This document shows, piece after piece, positions 1 through 8,376 of a DNA stretch of 64,000 nucleotides. Origin of the DNA: Flagellimonas hadalis (GTDB lineage: Bacteria; Bacteroidota; Bacteroidia; Flavobacteriales; Flavobacteriaceae); NCBI RefSeq assembly GCF_007785775.2, contig NZ_VNIK02000010.1, positions 1 through 64,000 of the forward strand, in the 5' to 3' direction. A model generated the notes under the pieces. That model was not told the DNA's origin. It made no database searches and worked only from the letters and a program-made list of their open reading frames with translations. Each line of letters begins with the position of its first letter. Position 1 is the stretch's first letter. A program made the position numbers and the translations under genes.

Positions 1-291
1 GAACTTGGTGCCGTCCTTGTGCGTGTAGGGCTCCCCTTCTATCTCCCAGCCACCATAGGCGGCATCAAAATCCCCAAAGGGGCGCACTGTGCCCGCTCCC
101 CGTCTGGGTGACTCGTAGGGCCAACGCAACTGGGTCTTCTGCTCTGGGTCCGCCGGGTCAAAAAACGGACCGGCCTCGACCACGGCCACCTTCAGCCCGG
201 CGTCCGCGAGCACCTTGGTCGCCATGCCGCCGCCAGCGCCCGACCCGACAACGATCGCATCGTACAACGTACTGTTCTCCTTTATCTGCAT
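1..291 (-). CDS. GMC-family oxidoreductase, N-terminal fragment (cut by window edge)
   Basis: Only the first 97 codons lie in the window; the gene continues beyond base 1. The start is the ATG at 291. The N terminus shows a Rossmann FAD-binding loop (VVGSGAGGG, about residues 15-23) followed by an acidic end of the second strand (VVEAG), as in glucose-methanol-choline oxidoreductases. Members of this family in Bacteroidota oxidise sugars or alcohols in the periplasm, often with a small subunit-3 partner. It lies 130 bases downstream of susD and is read the same way, so it may belong to the same PUL. Its base composition is odd: two sample lines are about 63 and 77 percent G+C, against roughly 45 percent for the neighbours. 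Family call is firm; substrate is unknown. Confidence 0.85.
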   Translation of the reverse strand, partial: MQIKENSTLYDAIVVGSGAGGGMATKVLADAGLKVAVVEAGPFFDPADPEQKTQLRWPYESPRRGAGTVRPFGDFDAAYGGWEIEGEPYTHKDGTKF

Positions 292-323
292 TGTTCCTTT
301 TTTTTATTGTATGTTAATGAGTA

Positions 324-361
324 CCACTGACCATGCCCTGTATGAAGTGCTTGGTCAGTGG
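324..361. other. inverted repeat in the susD-GMC spacer
   Basis: CCACTGACCA (324-333) and TGGTCAGTGG (352-361) are a perfect 10-bp inverted repeat with an 18-base loop. It sits between the susD stop and the GMC start, so it could be an intercistronic processing or attenuation hairpin, or a regulator site. There is no U-tract on the leftward strand that would make it a classical terminator. Confidence 0.45.
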
Positions 362-421
362 ACTGTTCAATAATAGCATAGGGAGTTTTCCCTAAACCAA
401 TTGTTATGAGTTCTGATTAAA

Positions 422-1999
422 TCAATACCCGTTATTGTCTGTTCCCAGACTTGGGTTTCTTTGCAGTTCGGGTCCGGGCAATGGCAAAAGCATATGTTTT
501 TGCTCAATTGATTTCCCTCGCTCCGTAGTATGGCCCACAGCTGTCACGAAAGATATGGAGCCTGGTGCATCTGCCACGGGAAATTGGCCTGTTCGGACAA
601 TATCGAACCATGTCCTGAACTCAAATACCAATTCGCGGTGTCTTTCCTTCCATACTTCTTCCACGAAAGCTTCCGTGCCCAATGCAGAAAGACTGGTCTC
701 TATATCAACCAAATCGGTTTCCCAATAAGCCCTGGAACGGACCTGGGCCAAATAGTTCACGGCATCCGCATTTACCCCACTGGACCTTGCGATGGCCTCG
801 GCAGCAATCAATAGTACATCGGCATACCCATAGACCGCAAAATCCTTTCCTGAATTTGCAGTTTCAAAAATGGCCGTGTCATCATGCCATACAAACGGAG
901 CTGGTGCGAAAGTCTGTCCCGTAGGTTCAAAAATAGTGTGGAAATATTGCCTTTCTTGGGCCCTAAGGTCTAGAGCTGGGTCATAAAGGTCTAGAAATCC
1001 TTCAGAGGGCAAATAACCTCCATTGGTGATATCATAGAGCACCTCAGAAGCGAGGGCCACGGGATAGGAATACCTTGGATATACCGAGGTACCAATTTCC
1101 GGGTCGTATTCCTTGATATAAATATGCTCAACGGCAGATGCATCTGCTTTTCTGATCTTGTTGTAGGCAGAATTTTCAAGGTCAACCACTCCCGGTGACA
1201 ATTCATCATGCTGAACCAGACCATAGGTCCCATAAGTACCGTTGATGATTTCCTGGGCCAAGGTAGCTGCATCGGCATACCTGTCCGCATTCAAGGGATT
1301 GCCGCTCATCGTGAGGTAGACATCGGCCAGCAATGTGGCCACTGCCCCGGCGGTGACACGTTTACCGTTGTCCACCATGTTCGTTGTGGGCAATCCACCC
1401 TGTTCAAGGGCTTCGGTCAAATCACTCTCAATGAGTGCATAGACATCTGCCACGGAACTTCTTTCCAAGTAAAGGTTTTCCAAGGATTCATAAGGCTCTG
1501 TTGTGAGAGGCACTGGACCGAACCATCTTACCAAATAGTAGTAGGAAAAGGCCCTAAAAAACTTCGCCTCTGCCAACAATTGGTTTTTTGCTGCGTCACC
1601 GAGCTCTGGAGTCTCCGGAATATACTTAATGGCGTTGTTCGCCCTTGAGATTCCCAAATACAGGTCTCTCCATCTGTCCTGAAGATACCCCCCTATGTTG
1701 TCACCGTTCAGGGTCAACTCTTGGGTATTGCTCACATGCAGTTCCTGCCCCGCATATTCATTGGTAAAATAGCCGGACATATAGCCTCCAAGCATCAGGG
1801 GCGTTCCACTGTAGACCCCACCATCCGTCATGCTCGGGGAGCCTGTTCGATACAATGAGTTCACCGCACTGTACGCATGGTCAGGTTCAGAAAAAAATTG
1901 GTCACTGTCGAGTTCGCTCAGAGGTTTTTCTTCCAAAAAGTCCGAACAGGAACCCAATAAAATCATTCCGATTAGAAATACTATATATTTAATTCTCAT
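422..1999 (-). CDS. SusD/RagB-family outer-membrane glycan-binding lipoprotein
   Basis: This is the surface lipoprotein that caps the neighbouring SusC channel and captures oligosaccharide. The 525-residue length is normal for the family. The signal peptide ends in a lipobox LLGSC with Cys18, followed by the SDFLEEKPLSEL-type segment that opens nearly all SusD proteins. TPR-like helical stretches with AEAKFFRAFSYYYLVRWFG-type sequence (about residues 140-165) and the C-terminal ERHRELVFEFRTWFDIVR segment are SusD hallmarks. It starts 18 bases after susC, so the two are cotranscribed. Substrate cannot be told from sequence. No truncation is seen. Confidence 0.96.
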   Translation of the reverse strand: MRIKYIVFLIGMILLGSCSDFLEEKPLSELDSDQFFSEPDHAYSAVNSLYRTGSPSMTDGGVYSGTPLMLGGYMSGYFTNEYAGQELHVSNTQELTLNGDNIGGYLQDRWRDLYLGISRANNAIKYIPETPELGDAAKNQLLAEAKFFRAFSYYYLVRWFGPVPLTTEPYESLENLYLERSSVADVYALIESDLTEALEQGGLPTTNMVDNGKRVTAGAVATLLADVYLTMSGNPLNADRYADAATLAQEIINGTYGTYGLVQHDELSPGVVDLENSAYNKIRKADASAVEHIYIKEYDPEIGTSVYPRYSYPVALASEVLYDITNGGYLPSEGFLDLYDPALDLRAQERQYFHTIFEPTGQTFAPAPFVWHDDTAIFETANSGKDFAVYGYADVLLIAAEAIARSSGVNADAVNYLAQVRSRAYWETDLVDIETSLSALGTEAFVEEVWKERHRELVFEFRTWFDIVRTGQFPVADAPGSISFVTAVGHTTERGKSIEQKHMLLPLPGPELQRNPSLGTDNNGY

Positions 2000-2017
2000 G
2001 ATGTTTTCTTTTATGTA

Positions 2018-5000
2018 TTAAAATTTGAGGCTGCAACCCAAGGTGAAGGTCCTAGGTTTTGGATACTGGAAGAAAAAGATGTTCTGTCCCCATTGGTTCC
2101 CGCCCCAAGAGGTCGATTCTGGGTCGTACCCCTGAAAGTCCTTGGAATGGATCACGAAGGCATTTTCCAAACTGGCATACACCCTTAAGCGATCCATGCC
2201 CAACAAATCCAAAAACTGCTGGTTGAAATTATACCCCAAAGAGAAAAGATTTCCCCTGATGTAGGATCCATCGACCACCCATCTGCTGTCCACTTGGCTG
2301 TTCTGGCCGGCATAGGCTTGGTTCCTGATTTCCTGTACCATCGTATTTTGGTTGCTCTCGGTCCATCCATCATAGAGTATGGTGGCCAAACCGTTGGCAA
2401 TTCCCGAACGGTCTTCCGTAGAGTGATAGAATTGTTGCATGATTTCCACCCCGGCCACAAATTGGATATCCGCAGTGAAATCAAAGTTTTTATAACGGAA
2501 GGTGTTGATGAAACTACCTGTAACGTCCGGCAAGCCTTTTCCAAGGATTTTCTTGTCGACAGATCGCTTGGCCTCACCGGGTACCGCTCCTACCAAAGCT
2601 GCTTCGTCCGCTTCGTCCGTGCCCCATGTGCCCAAACGCTCATACCCCCAAAATGAGCTGAGGGATTCCCCTACCCTAAGGATGGTCTGGCTACCTGACA
2701 CCCAAAATGGTCCCGGTTCTATGTCTTCATCGTTCTCGCCCAAACTCTCGATCTTGTTCTTATTGTAGTTCATGTTGAAGGACGATTCCCAACCAAAATC
2801 TGCGGTGCGGATTATCTCACCGGTAACCATCAATTCAATACCTTTATTGGAAACGGAACCGATATTGTCCCGAACAGAGGTGAATCCCGAAGTATAGGGC
2901 ACTGGTCTGTCCAACAGAAGGTCTTTGGTCAACTTGTCATAATAGTCAAATTCCAGACTCAACCTATAATCGAACAAAGCCAGGTCAACCCCAATATCAA
3001 ATTGGCTGGTTTTCTCCCACTCCAGACCAGGGTTGGCCAAGCGGTTCACCGAACTGGAACTGACCCTGGTACCGTTCAAAAGAACCGTTCCAGAGGAAAC
3101 CGTTGCCAATGAACTGTAAGGGGAAATTTCGGTATTACCCGTAATTCCGTAGCTACCACGCAATTTGAGTCGGTTAACGGCCGTTACCTCTTCCATAAAA
3201 CCTTCCTCGCTGATGTTCCAACCTGCTCCAATGGAAGGGAAGAATCCATATTTATTGTCCTTTCCAAAGCGTGAAGAACCATCGATACGTCCGGTAAGGG
3301 TCAACAAATATTTGTCCTTATAGGTATAACCGGCACGGACAAAATAGGAATTCAATGCCCACTTTTCTGTTGCGGATTCCGGAGCGCTTGGATTACTGGC
3401 AGAGCCTATGTTGTTGTAACGGAAAAAGTCGTCACTGAACCCTCTGGCAAAGATGTTGGAGGACTCGTAGTTGCGTTCCTGCCAGCTCAAACCCAGCATG
3501 GTATTGATCCTATGGTCCCCAAATTCCTTGTTATAGGTCAAATAATTTTCCTGCTGCCAGTAGGTACTCTTTTCATTGAATATTCTGGCATAACCATCAG
3601 GTGCGGAAATGTTCACCAAATCCCTTGGGGAATATTCTTTCTTGTTCCGTATGTTCTTGTCAAAACCAAACTGTGTCCTGAAATCCAGTCCTGGCATAAT
3701 GTTGAAACTTGCATAGAAGTTTCCAAAAATCTGGTTCCTTTCCCAAAAACGTTCCTGGGTCTCCAAAACATGGACGGGATTGGCCATGGATTCCAAATTG
3801 TAGGCATCATCGATCATCTGGCTGTTGCTCCATGTGCCGTCAGGAAATTTCACCGGAAAGATCGGGGGCATTTCTATCATGGTCCTTCTTGGGACCTGCC
3901 CTCCGCCACCTTCTTCAAATTCAGTGTCCTTTACATCGTTTACCAAAAGGTTCACCCCTAATTTCAGCCAATCTTTTGGAGTGACATCATAGGCAATCTT
4001 CCCACTGATTCTCTCCAGCTTATTGTTCAACATGATCCCTTCGATATGTGAATAGTTCAGGAACACTCCCACCGAAGATTTTTCATTTCCTTGCTGGATG
4101 GACAACTGATGGTTGTTGGAATAGGCAGTACGAGTAGCCTCATCTTGCCAATCGGTATCATAAAGTGGGTTCCCTTGGGCATCAAAAAGGTTGGGGTCGT
4201 TGGTCGTGAATATGGGTGCTGGATCGCCAGGACGGTATTTTGGCGTATTTTCCATACCTGTCCTTACCACTTCCAACCATTCCTCAGCATTGAGCAGGTC
4301 CATTTTTTTACGGATGTGTCCCACGCTCAAAAAGCCATCGTATCCTATGGTCACCTTGCTTTCCTTGGTTCCACGCTTGGTGGTGATCAGAACGACACCA
4401 TTGGCACCTCTTGCCCCATAGATCGCGGCGGAAGAAGCATCTTTCAACACTTCCATTCGCTCGATATCATTGGGATTGATGAACTGTATCTCATCCATGA
4501 CCACTCCATCCACCACATACAATGGGTCTGTGGAAGAGTTGATGGTGCCCACACCTCTGATCACGATCCTGGGAGATCCTGTTGGTGATCCTGAGTTCAA
4601 AAACACGTTCACACCGGCAATCTTGCCCCGCATTCCTTGCAGTGCATTGCTCACCGGGGCCTTCAAGAGGGTCTCGCTGTCCACCGCGCCGACCGCACCG
4701 GTCAGGTCCGATTTCCTTTGCGTACCATACCCTACGACAACCACTTCGTCCAATGCTGCAACATTTTCCCTAAGCACTACATTGATGGACTCTTGGTCCG
4801 CCACTTCAATTTCCTGGGTGGTAAAACCGATATAACTGAACATCAGCACATCACCTGAATCGGCCATGATGCTATAATTTCCATCAAAATCGGTGGTTGT
4901 TCCCTTGGAAGTGCCCTTGACCAAAATGGACACTCCTGGTATGGGGGTTCCGGCATTATCAGTGACCTTTCCACTTACGGTAAACTGTATGGAAGTCCTG

Positions 5001-5440
5001 ATGAGTTCGTTGATCTTGTCCGGGCTCAACGAAGTGGGCAGCCTGTCCACATGTTTATTGAGCAGACTTTCTATTTTCCTTTTTATTTCCGGATTGTTCT
5101 TTGGAAATAAGATGATCTGGTCCCTGACAAAGCTAAAATCGATGTCCGATCCTGAAAACAGTTCTTGCAATACTTCGTCAACCGTTTTATTATCGACCTT
5201 GAGTGACTTCTTCGTATATACATCCACAATACTGTTATTGTAGAAAAAGCTGAAGTCGCTCTTGCGCTCTATTTCGTTCAATATCCTTTTTAACCTTACA
5301 TTATTTACTTCCAACGAAATATTTTGGGCATTTGCTTTTGATGCGAATAACTTAGCAAAAGTAAGCGCCACTAAGATTAAATAGATTTTCATTATCCTAA
5401 CAATTGGAATCTTTGAAAAAAAATGTTCCTTTTTTTCCAT
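2018..5440 (-). CDS. SusC/RagA-family TonB-dependent receptor with N-terminal STN signalling domain
   Basis: Outer-membrane TonB-dependent oligosaccharide channel, partner of the downstream SusD. Domains in order: signal peptide ending near ASKANAQ, STN domain (about residues 40-115), carboxypeptidase-regulatory-like domain (about 155-235, VSGKVTDNAGTPIPGVSI), plug with DEVVVVGYGTQRKSDLTGA, and a beta barrel ending in an aromatic residue (SLKF). The reading frame is open to 5512, but I chose ATG 5440: it gives a sensible signal peptide, and a strong hairpin occupies 5493-5520. The STN domain, together with FecI/FecR-type genes immediately upstream, fits trans-envelope signalling in which the loaded receptor releases the sigma factor through FecR. 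Confidence 0.95.
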   Translation of the reverse strand: MEKKEHFFSKIPIVRIMKIYLILVALTFAKLFASKANAQNISLEVNNVRLKRILNEIERKSDFSFFYNNSIVDVYTKKSLKVDNKTVDEVLQELFSGSDIDFSFVRDQIILFPKNNPEIKRKIESLLNKHVDRLPTSLSPDKINELIRTSIQFTVSGKVTDNAGTPIPGVSILVKGTSKGTTTDFDGNYSIMADSGDVLMFSYIGFTTQEIEVADQESINVVLRENVAALDEVVVVGYGTQRKSDLTGAVGAVDSETLLKAPVSNALQGMRGKIAGVNVFLNSGSPTGSPRIVIRGVGTINSSTDPLYVVDGVVMDEIQFINPNDIERMEVLKDASSAAIYGARGANGVVLITTKRGTKESKVTIGYDGFLSVGHIRKKMDLLNAEEWLEVVRTGMENTPKYRPGDPAPIFTTNDPNLFDAQGNPLYDTDWQDEATRTAYSNNHQLSIQQGNEKSSVGVFLNYSHIEGIMLNNKLERISGKIAYDVTPKDWLKLGVNLLVNDVKDTEFEEGGGGQVPRRTMIEMPPIFPVKFPDGTWSNSQMIDDAYNLESMANPVHVLETQERFWERNQIFGNFYASFNIMPGLDFRTQFGFDKNIRNKKEYSPRDLVNISAPDGYARIFNEKSTYWQQENYLTYNKEFGDHRINTMLGLSWQERNYESSNIFARGFSDDFFRYNNIGSASNPSAPESATEKWALNSYFVRAGYTYKDKYLLTLTGRIDGSSRFGKDNKYGFFPSIGAGWNISEEGFMEEVTAVNRLKLRGSYGITGNTEISPYSSLATVSSGTVLLNGTRVSSSSVNRLANPGLEWEKTSQFDIGVDLALFDYRLSLEFDYYDKLTKDLLLDRPVPYTSGFTSVRDNIGSVSNKGIELMVTGEIIRTADFGWESSFNMNYNKNKIESLGENDEDIEPGPFWVSGSQTILRVGESLSSFWGYERLGTWGTDEADEAALVGAVPGEAKRSVDKKILGKGLPDVTGSFINTFRYKNFDFTADIQFVAGVEIMQQFYHSTEDRSGIANGLATILYDGWTESNQNTMVQEIRNQAYAGQNSQVDSRWVVDGSYIRGNLFSLGYNFNQQFLDLLGMDRLRVYASLENAFVIHSKDFQGYDPESTSWGGNQWGQNIFFFQYPKPRTFTLGCSLKF

Positions 5441-5492
5441 AATTTTGATGAGTTTACGTTGTTTAATTACTATGTGATTAAATAATTTGCTG

Positions 5493-5520
5493 AAAGGGGA
5501 GTGTTGCAGCACTTCCCTTT
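5493..5520. promoter_or_regulatory. hairpin in the FecR-SusC spacer
   Basis: AAAGGGGAGTG (5493-5503) pairs with CACTTCCCTTT (5510-5520) over 11 bp with one G-U, around the 6-base loop TTGCAG. It lies just after the fecR-like stop at 5531 and before the susC start. On the leftward strand it is not followed by a U-run, so an attenuator or mRNA-processing stem that sets different levels of regulator and transporter is likelier than a plain terminator. Confidence 0.5.
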
Positions 5521-5530
5521 CTTTTTTTGC

Positions 5531-6475
5531 TTAGTTCTCCATATACAATGTTATTTGGTTGTCTTTCATTTTATATAGTATGGGCGAGGATACCTCGAAT
5601 AGGTCCATGATCTGCTCAATACTCAGGTTGTCAAATTCCCCTGTGTATTTATAATCCATTATTTCGGGGGATTCTACGGAAAAGGCAATCCTGTATTTCC
5701 TTTTCAGATCCCCGATGACCTGTCGGATAGGAGTCTCATCATAGATGAGTTTGCCTTCGCGCCAAGCCGTGAAATTTTCCGTCTGTACATTGTCCACAAT
5801 AAGCTTGTCCTCATTTTTCACATAGGTGGCCCTTTGGGATGGGTTCAGCACCACTGTTTTTTTGTCCCTCTCCTCCACCACTTTTACCTTACCGGAAACC
5901 AACGTGGTTTCCACATTCAGGTCCTCGGGATAGGACCTTACGTTAAAAACCGTTCCCAGCACTTGGATTTTCATGCCGTTGTCCGTTGACACGACGAACG
6001 GTTTTTCTGGATTGTGCGCCACATCGAAGAATGCCTCCCCTTTCAGGCTCACTTCCCTGGACTCCCCGGAGAAGGTTTTGGGATACGAAAGTGTGGTGTT
6101 CGCGTTCAAGGTTATTTTGGTGCCGTCCGAAAGTTCAATCGTTCTATTTTCCCCAATTGAAGTAACAGTTTCCATGGTGGCATAAACCGATGTTTCCACA
6201 TTGCCCGTTGGCCACATCAGCATATAGGCCAAGGAAAGTAGAAGAGCTATACCGGCAGCATACCCAACATATTTGTACCAGCCAGTTTGAATCTTACTTG
6301 GCCTTTGCATTTTGTCATCCCCACTTTTTCTCAACAACTTGGCGACATGCTTCGCCTTTAGGATGTGGTAACGTTGTTGTTGCTTGGGGTTCTTGAGCAA
6401 CCATTTGATCACTTCCTGTTTTTTTTCCGCAGGAAGGCGGTCTTCCACCAATGCAATGATATCCTTCTTGTTCAT
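5531..6475 (-). CDS. FecR-family anti-sigma factor
   Basis: Inner-membrane regulator that holds the adjacent ECF sigma factor and relays the state of the STN-containing SusC. Seen in the sequence: a cytoplasmic N-terminal segment of about 65 residues, one transmembrane helix (about 67-90, with GYAAGIALLLSLAYMLMW), a periplasmic FecR domain (about 100-200, with ELSDGTKITLNANTTLSYP), and a C-terminal STN-like DUF4974 region (about 240-314, TPIRQVIGDLKRKYRI). Its 314 residues are typical. It lies between the sigma gene (70 bases upstream) and susC. Confidence 0.94.
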   Translation of the reverse strand: MNKKDIIALVEDRLPAEKKQEVIKWLLKNPKQQQRYHILKAKHVAKLLRKSGDDKMQRPSKIQTGWYKYVGYAAGIALLLSLAYMLMWPTGNVETSVYATMETVTSIGENRTIELSDGTKITLNANTTLSYPKTFSGESREVSLKGEAFFDVAHNPEKPFVVSTDNGMKIQVLGTVFNVRSYPEDLNVETTLVSGKVKVVEERDKKTVVLNPSQRATYVKNEDKLIVDNVQTENFTAWREGKLIYDETPIRQVIGDLKRKYRIAFSVESPEIMDYKYTGEFDNLSIEQIMDLFEVSSPILYKMKDNQITLYMEN

Positions 6476-6545
6476 CGTAATTTAAGAACAGTATTTATTA
6501 GCAGGACGTAAAAAAGAGAAGTACCCCCTAGTCGGGTTGGGAATT

Positions 6546-7154
6546 TTATAGGAAAATAGATGGCAAGTAATCCTTCAGGGTCAACCTAAACTGCGTTAAA
6601 GCCCTGGTAATGTGGTTCTCCACTGTCTTTGGGGAAATTTGGAGTTCTTTTGAAATTTCTTGGTGACTGAGACCTTCCATCCGGCTCTTCACGAATACCC
6701 TCTTGCATTTTTCAGGTAGCTGTCCTATGGTCGTATTTACCAAATCCTCCAACTCTTCTGCCAAAATGGACGAGGCAACATCGTCGGCCAAAGCTCCATG
6801 GTTCAACCAGAACTCTTGCTGCTCCATGGTCATTTCCTTGGAAAGTTGGTTCTTTCGGGTGCGGAGATAATCCAGACAGGCGTTGCGGGTCATACTGTAG
6901 ACATAGCCCGTAAAATTGGAGTGGATCTTGAGGGTTTTCTTTTTCTCCCAAAGTTTCACCAAAACATCGTGCACAATTTCCTCTGCATCTTCCCGTGAAG
7001 GGATATAGCTATTGACGATCACAAAGAGCTTGGGCCGATAAAACCCGTACATCACATTGAAGTCATCCTCATCACCATAATCCGATGCGGTCTTCATTTT
7101 GAGGTTATGCGAATATTCTGGGGTCATTTTTGAAAAATGCAAAGAATTGCTCAT
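6546..7154 (-). CDS. ECF RNA polymerase sigma factor, Bacteroidota FecI-like family
   Basis: A 202-residue sigma-70 family protein. Region 2 covers about residues 35-105, including SREDAEEIVHDVLVKLWE and the YSMTRNACLDYLR segment. Region 4 (about 140-195) has the helix-turn-helix LSHQEISKELQISPKTVENH. It should direct transcription of its own PUL and be released by the downstream FecR. Start is uncertain: the ATG at 7154 is used, but internal methionines at residues 10 and 20 are possible because the conserved domain begins only near residue 28. It is divergent from the GH43 gene. Confidence 0.93.
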   Translation of the reverse strand: MSNSLHFSKMTPEYSHNLKMKTASDYGDEDDFNVMYGFYRPKLFVIVNSYIPSREDAEEIVHDVLVKLWEKKKTLKIHSNFTGYVYSMTRNACLDYLRTRKNQLSKEMTMEQQEFWLNHGALADDVASSILAEELEDLVNTTIGQLPEKCKRVFVKSRMEGLSHQEISKELQISPKTVENHITRALTQFRLTLKDYLPSIFL

Positions 7155-7266
7155 TGCAATTTACAAATTTCGAATTAAGAACAAATTTTTTATCGATAAT
7201 TCCTTTTTTCGGACCACAGAATATACTGGGAACCAGTCCAAGAGATCTTCCGATGCAATGAAATAA

Positions 7267-7297
7267 TTTCAGTTACGCATTTATTGTCATATTATTG
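7267..7297 (+). promoter_or_regulatory. candidate promoter for the GH43 gene
   Basis: TTTC (7267-7270), a 19-base spacer and TATTATTG (7290-7297) resemble the Bacteroidota -33/-7 consensus TTTG-N19-TAnnTTTG with one mismatch in each box. This would give a leader of about 50 bases before the ATG at 7354. Confidence 0.4.
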
Positions 7298-7353
7298 GGG
7301 TGGCTTTGCCGCAATCTTTGTGGTGAGCCATCAACTCAACAAAACAATATAGA

Positions 7354-8361
7354 ATGAAGACCAAGATTCTTTTTTTTGTGGGCAACGTACTGCTGATCGG
7401 CTGGACGTTTGCGCAAACACCCACCGAAAAGCAACACAACAACCCTATTTTTGATGGGTGGTATGCCGATCCTGAAGGAATCGTATTTGGGGACACCTAT
7501 TGGGTGTATCCCACATTTTCCGATGACTATGACAAGCAGCTGCATTTTGATGCCTTTTCGTCCAAGGACCTTGTCCATTGGGAAAAACATGAACGGATTT
7601 TGGACACCACCAAGATCAAATGGCTGAGACAGGCCCTGTGGGCGCCTTCCATTATTGAAAAGGATGAGAAATATTACCTGTTCTTCGGGGCCAATGATAT
7701 TCAACGCCCTGGTCGGGACGGATATGACCCCAACAACGACATCAACCATTTTGGGGGCATTGGGGTGGCCGTGGCCAACAGCCCCAGTGGGCCTTTTGAG
7801 GACCTTTTGGGCAAGCCCCTTATTTCTGAATTCCACAACAATGCCCAGCCCATCGATCAATTTGTTTTTGAGGATGAGGGCACTTACTATTTTTTCTACG
7901 GGGGCTGGAGCCATTGCAACCTCGGACGGCTCAATGCCGATTTTACTGGTTTCCTGCCTTGGGAGGATGGCAATCTGTTCAAAGAGGTCACACCAGAGGG
8001 CTATGTGGAAGGCCCGTTCATGTTCAAACGCAACGGGATCTATTATTTCATGTGGTCCGAAGGTGGATGGACCAATGGGAGTTATAAAGTGGCCTATGCG
8101 ATGGCGGACAAGCCAACAGGCCCCTACAAGCGTATCGGCACAATCCTGGAATCCAAGGAAGGGGACATTGCCACGGGTGCCGGACACCACTCCGTGATCC
8201 GTAAGCCCGGAACGGACGAATGGATCATTGTTTACCACAGAAGGCCCATCCCGAACCTAGACCGCGATCACCGGGTCACTTGTATGGATAAAATGGAGTT
8301 CAATACGGATGGCACCATCAAACCCATAAAAATGACCTTTGAGGGGGTGGGCAACCCCTAA
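7354..8361 (+). CDS. glycoside hydrolase family 43-like secreted glycosidase
   Basis: A five-bladed beta-propeller glycosidase, probably alpha-L-arabinofuranosidase or beta-xylosidase-like. The 335-residue protein has a signal peptide (MKTKILFFVGN..., cut near TFAQ). The motif DGWYADPEG carries the expected catalytic base Asp39. WAPSIIEKDEKYYLFF is the usual blade containing the modulating acidic residue region, and VEGPFMFKRNGIYYFMWSEGG (about residue 217) carries the expected acid Glu. It is divergent from the sigma/FecR/SusCD cluster and is probably its exported enzyme. It converges with the next gene, 15 bases between stops. Sugar specificity within GH43 is not decidable by eye. Confidence 0.88.
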   Translation: MKTKILFFVGNVLLIGWTFAQTPTEKQHNNPIFDGWYADPEGIVFGDTYWVYPTFSDDYDKQLHFDAFSSKDLVHWEKHERILDTTKIKWLRQALWAPSIIEKDEKYYLFFGANDIQRPGRDGYDPNNDINHFGGIGVAVANSPSGPFEDLLGKPLISEFHNNAQPIDQFVFEDEGTYYFFYGGWSHCNLGRLNADFTGFLPWEDGNLFKEVTPEGYVEGPFMFKRNGIYYFMWSEGGWTNGSYKVAYAMADKPTGPYKRIGTILESKEGDIATGAGHHSVIRKPGTDEWIIVYHRRPIPNLDRDHRVTCMDKMEFNTDGTIKPIKMTFEGVGNP

Positions 8362-8376
8362 AATACGGCCTCAAAA

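Noticed and set aside
7336-8238. 300-codon open frame antisense to the GH43 gene
   Set aside because: No domain or signal peptide is recognisable, and the plus-strand GH43 has clear catalytic motifs. Long antisense frames arise from the codon bias of the real gene.
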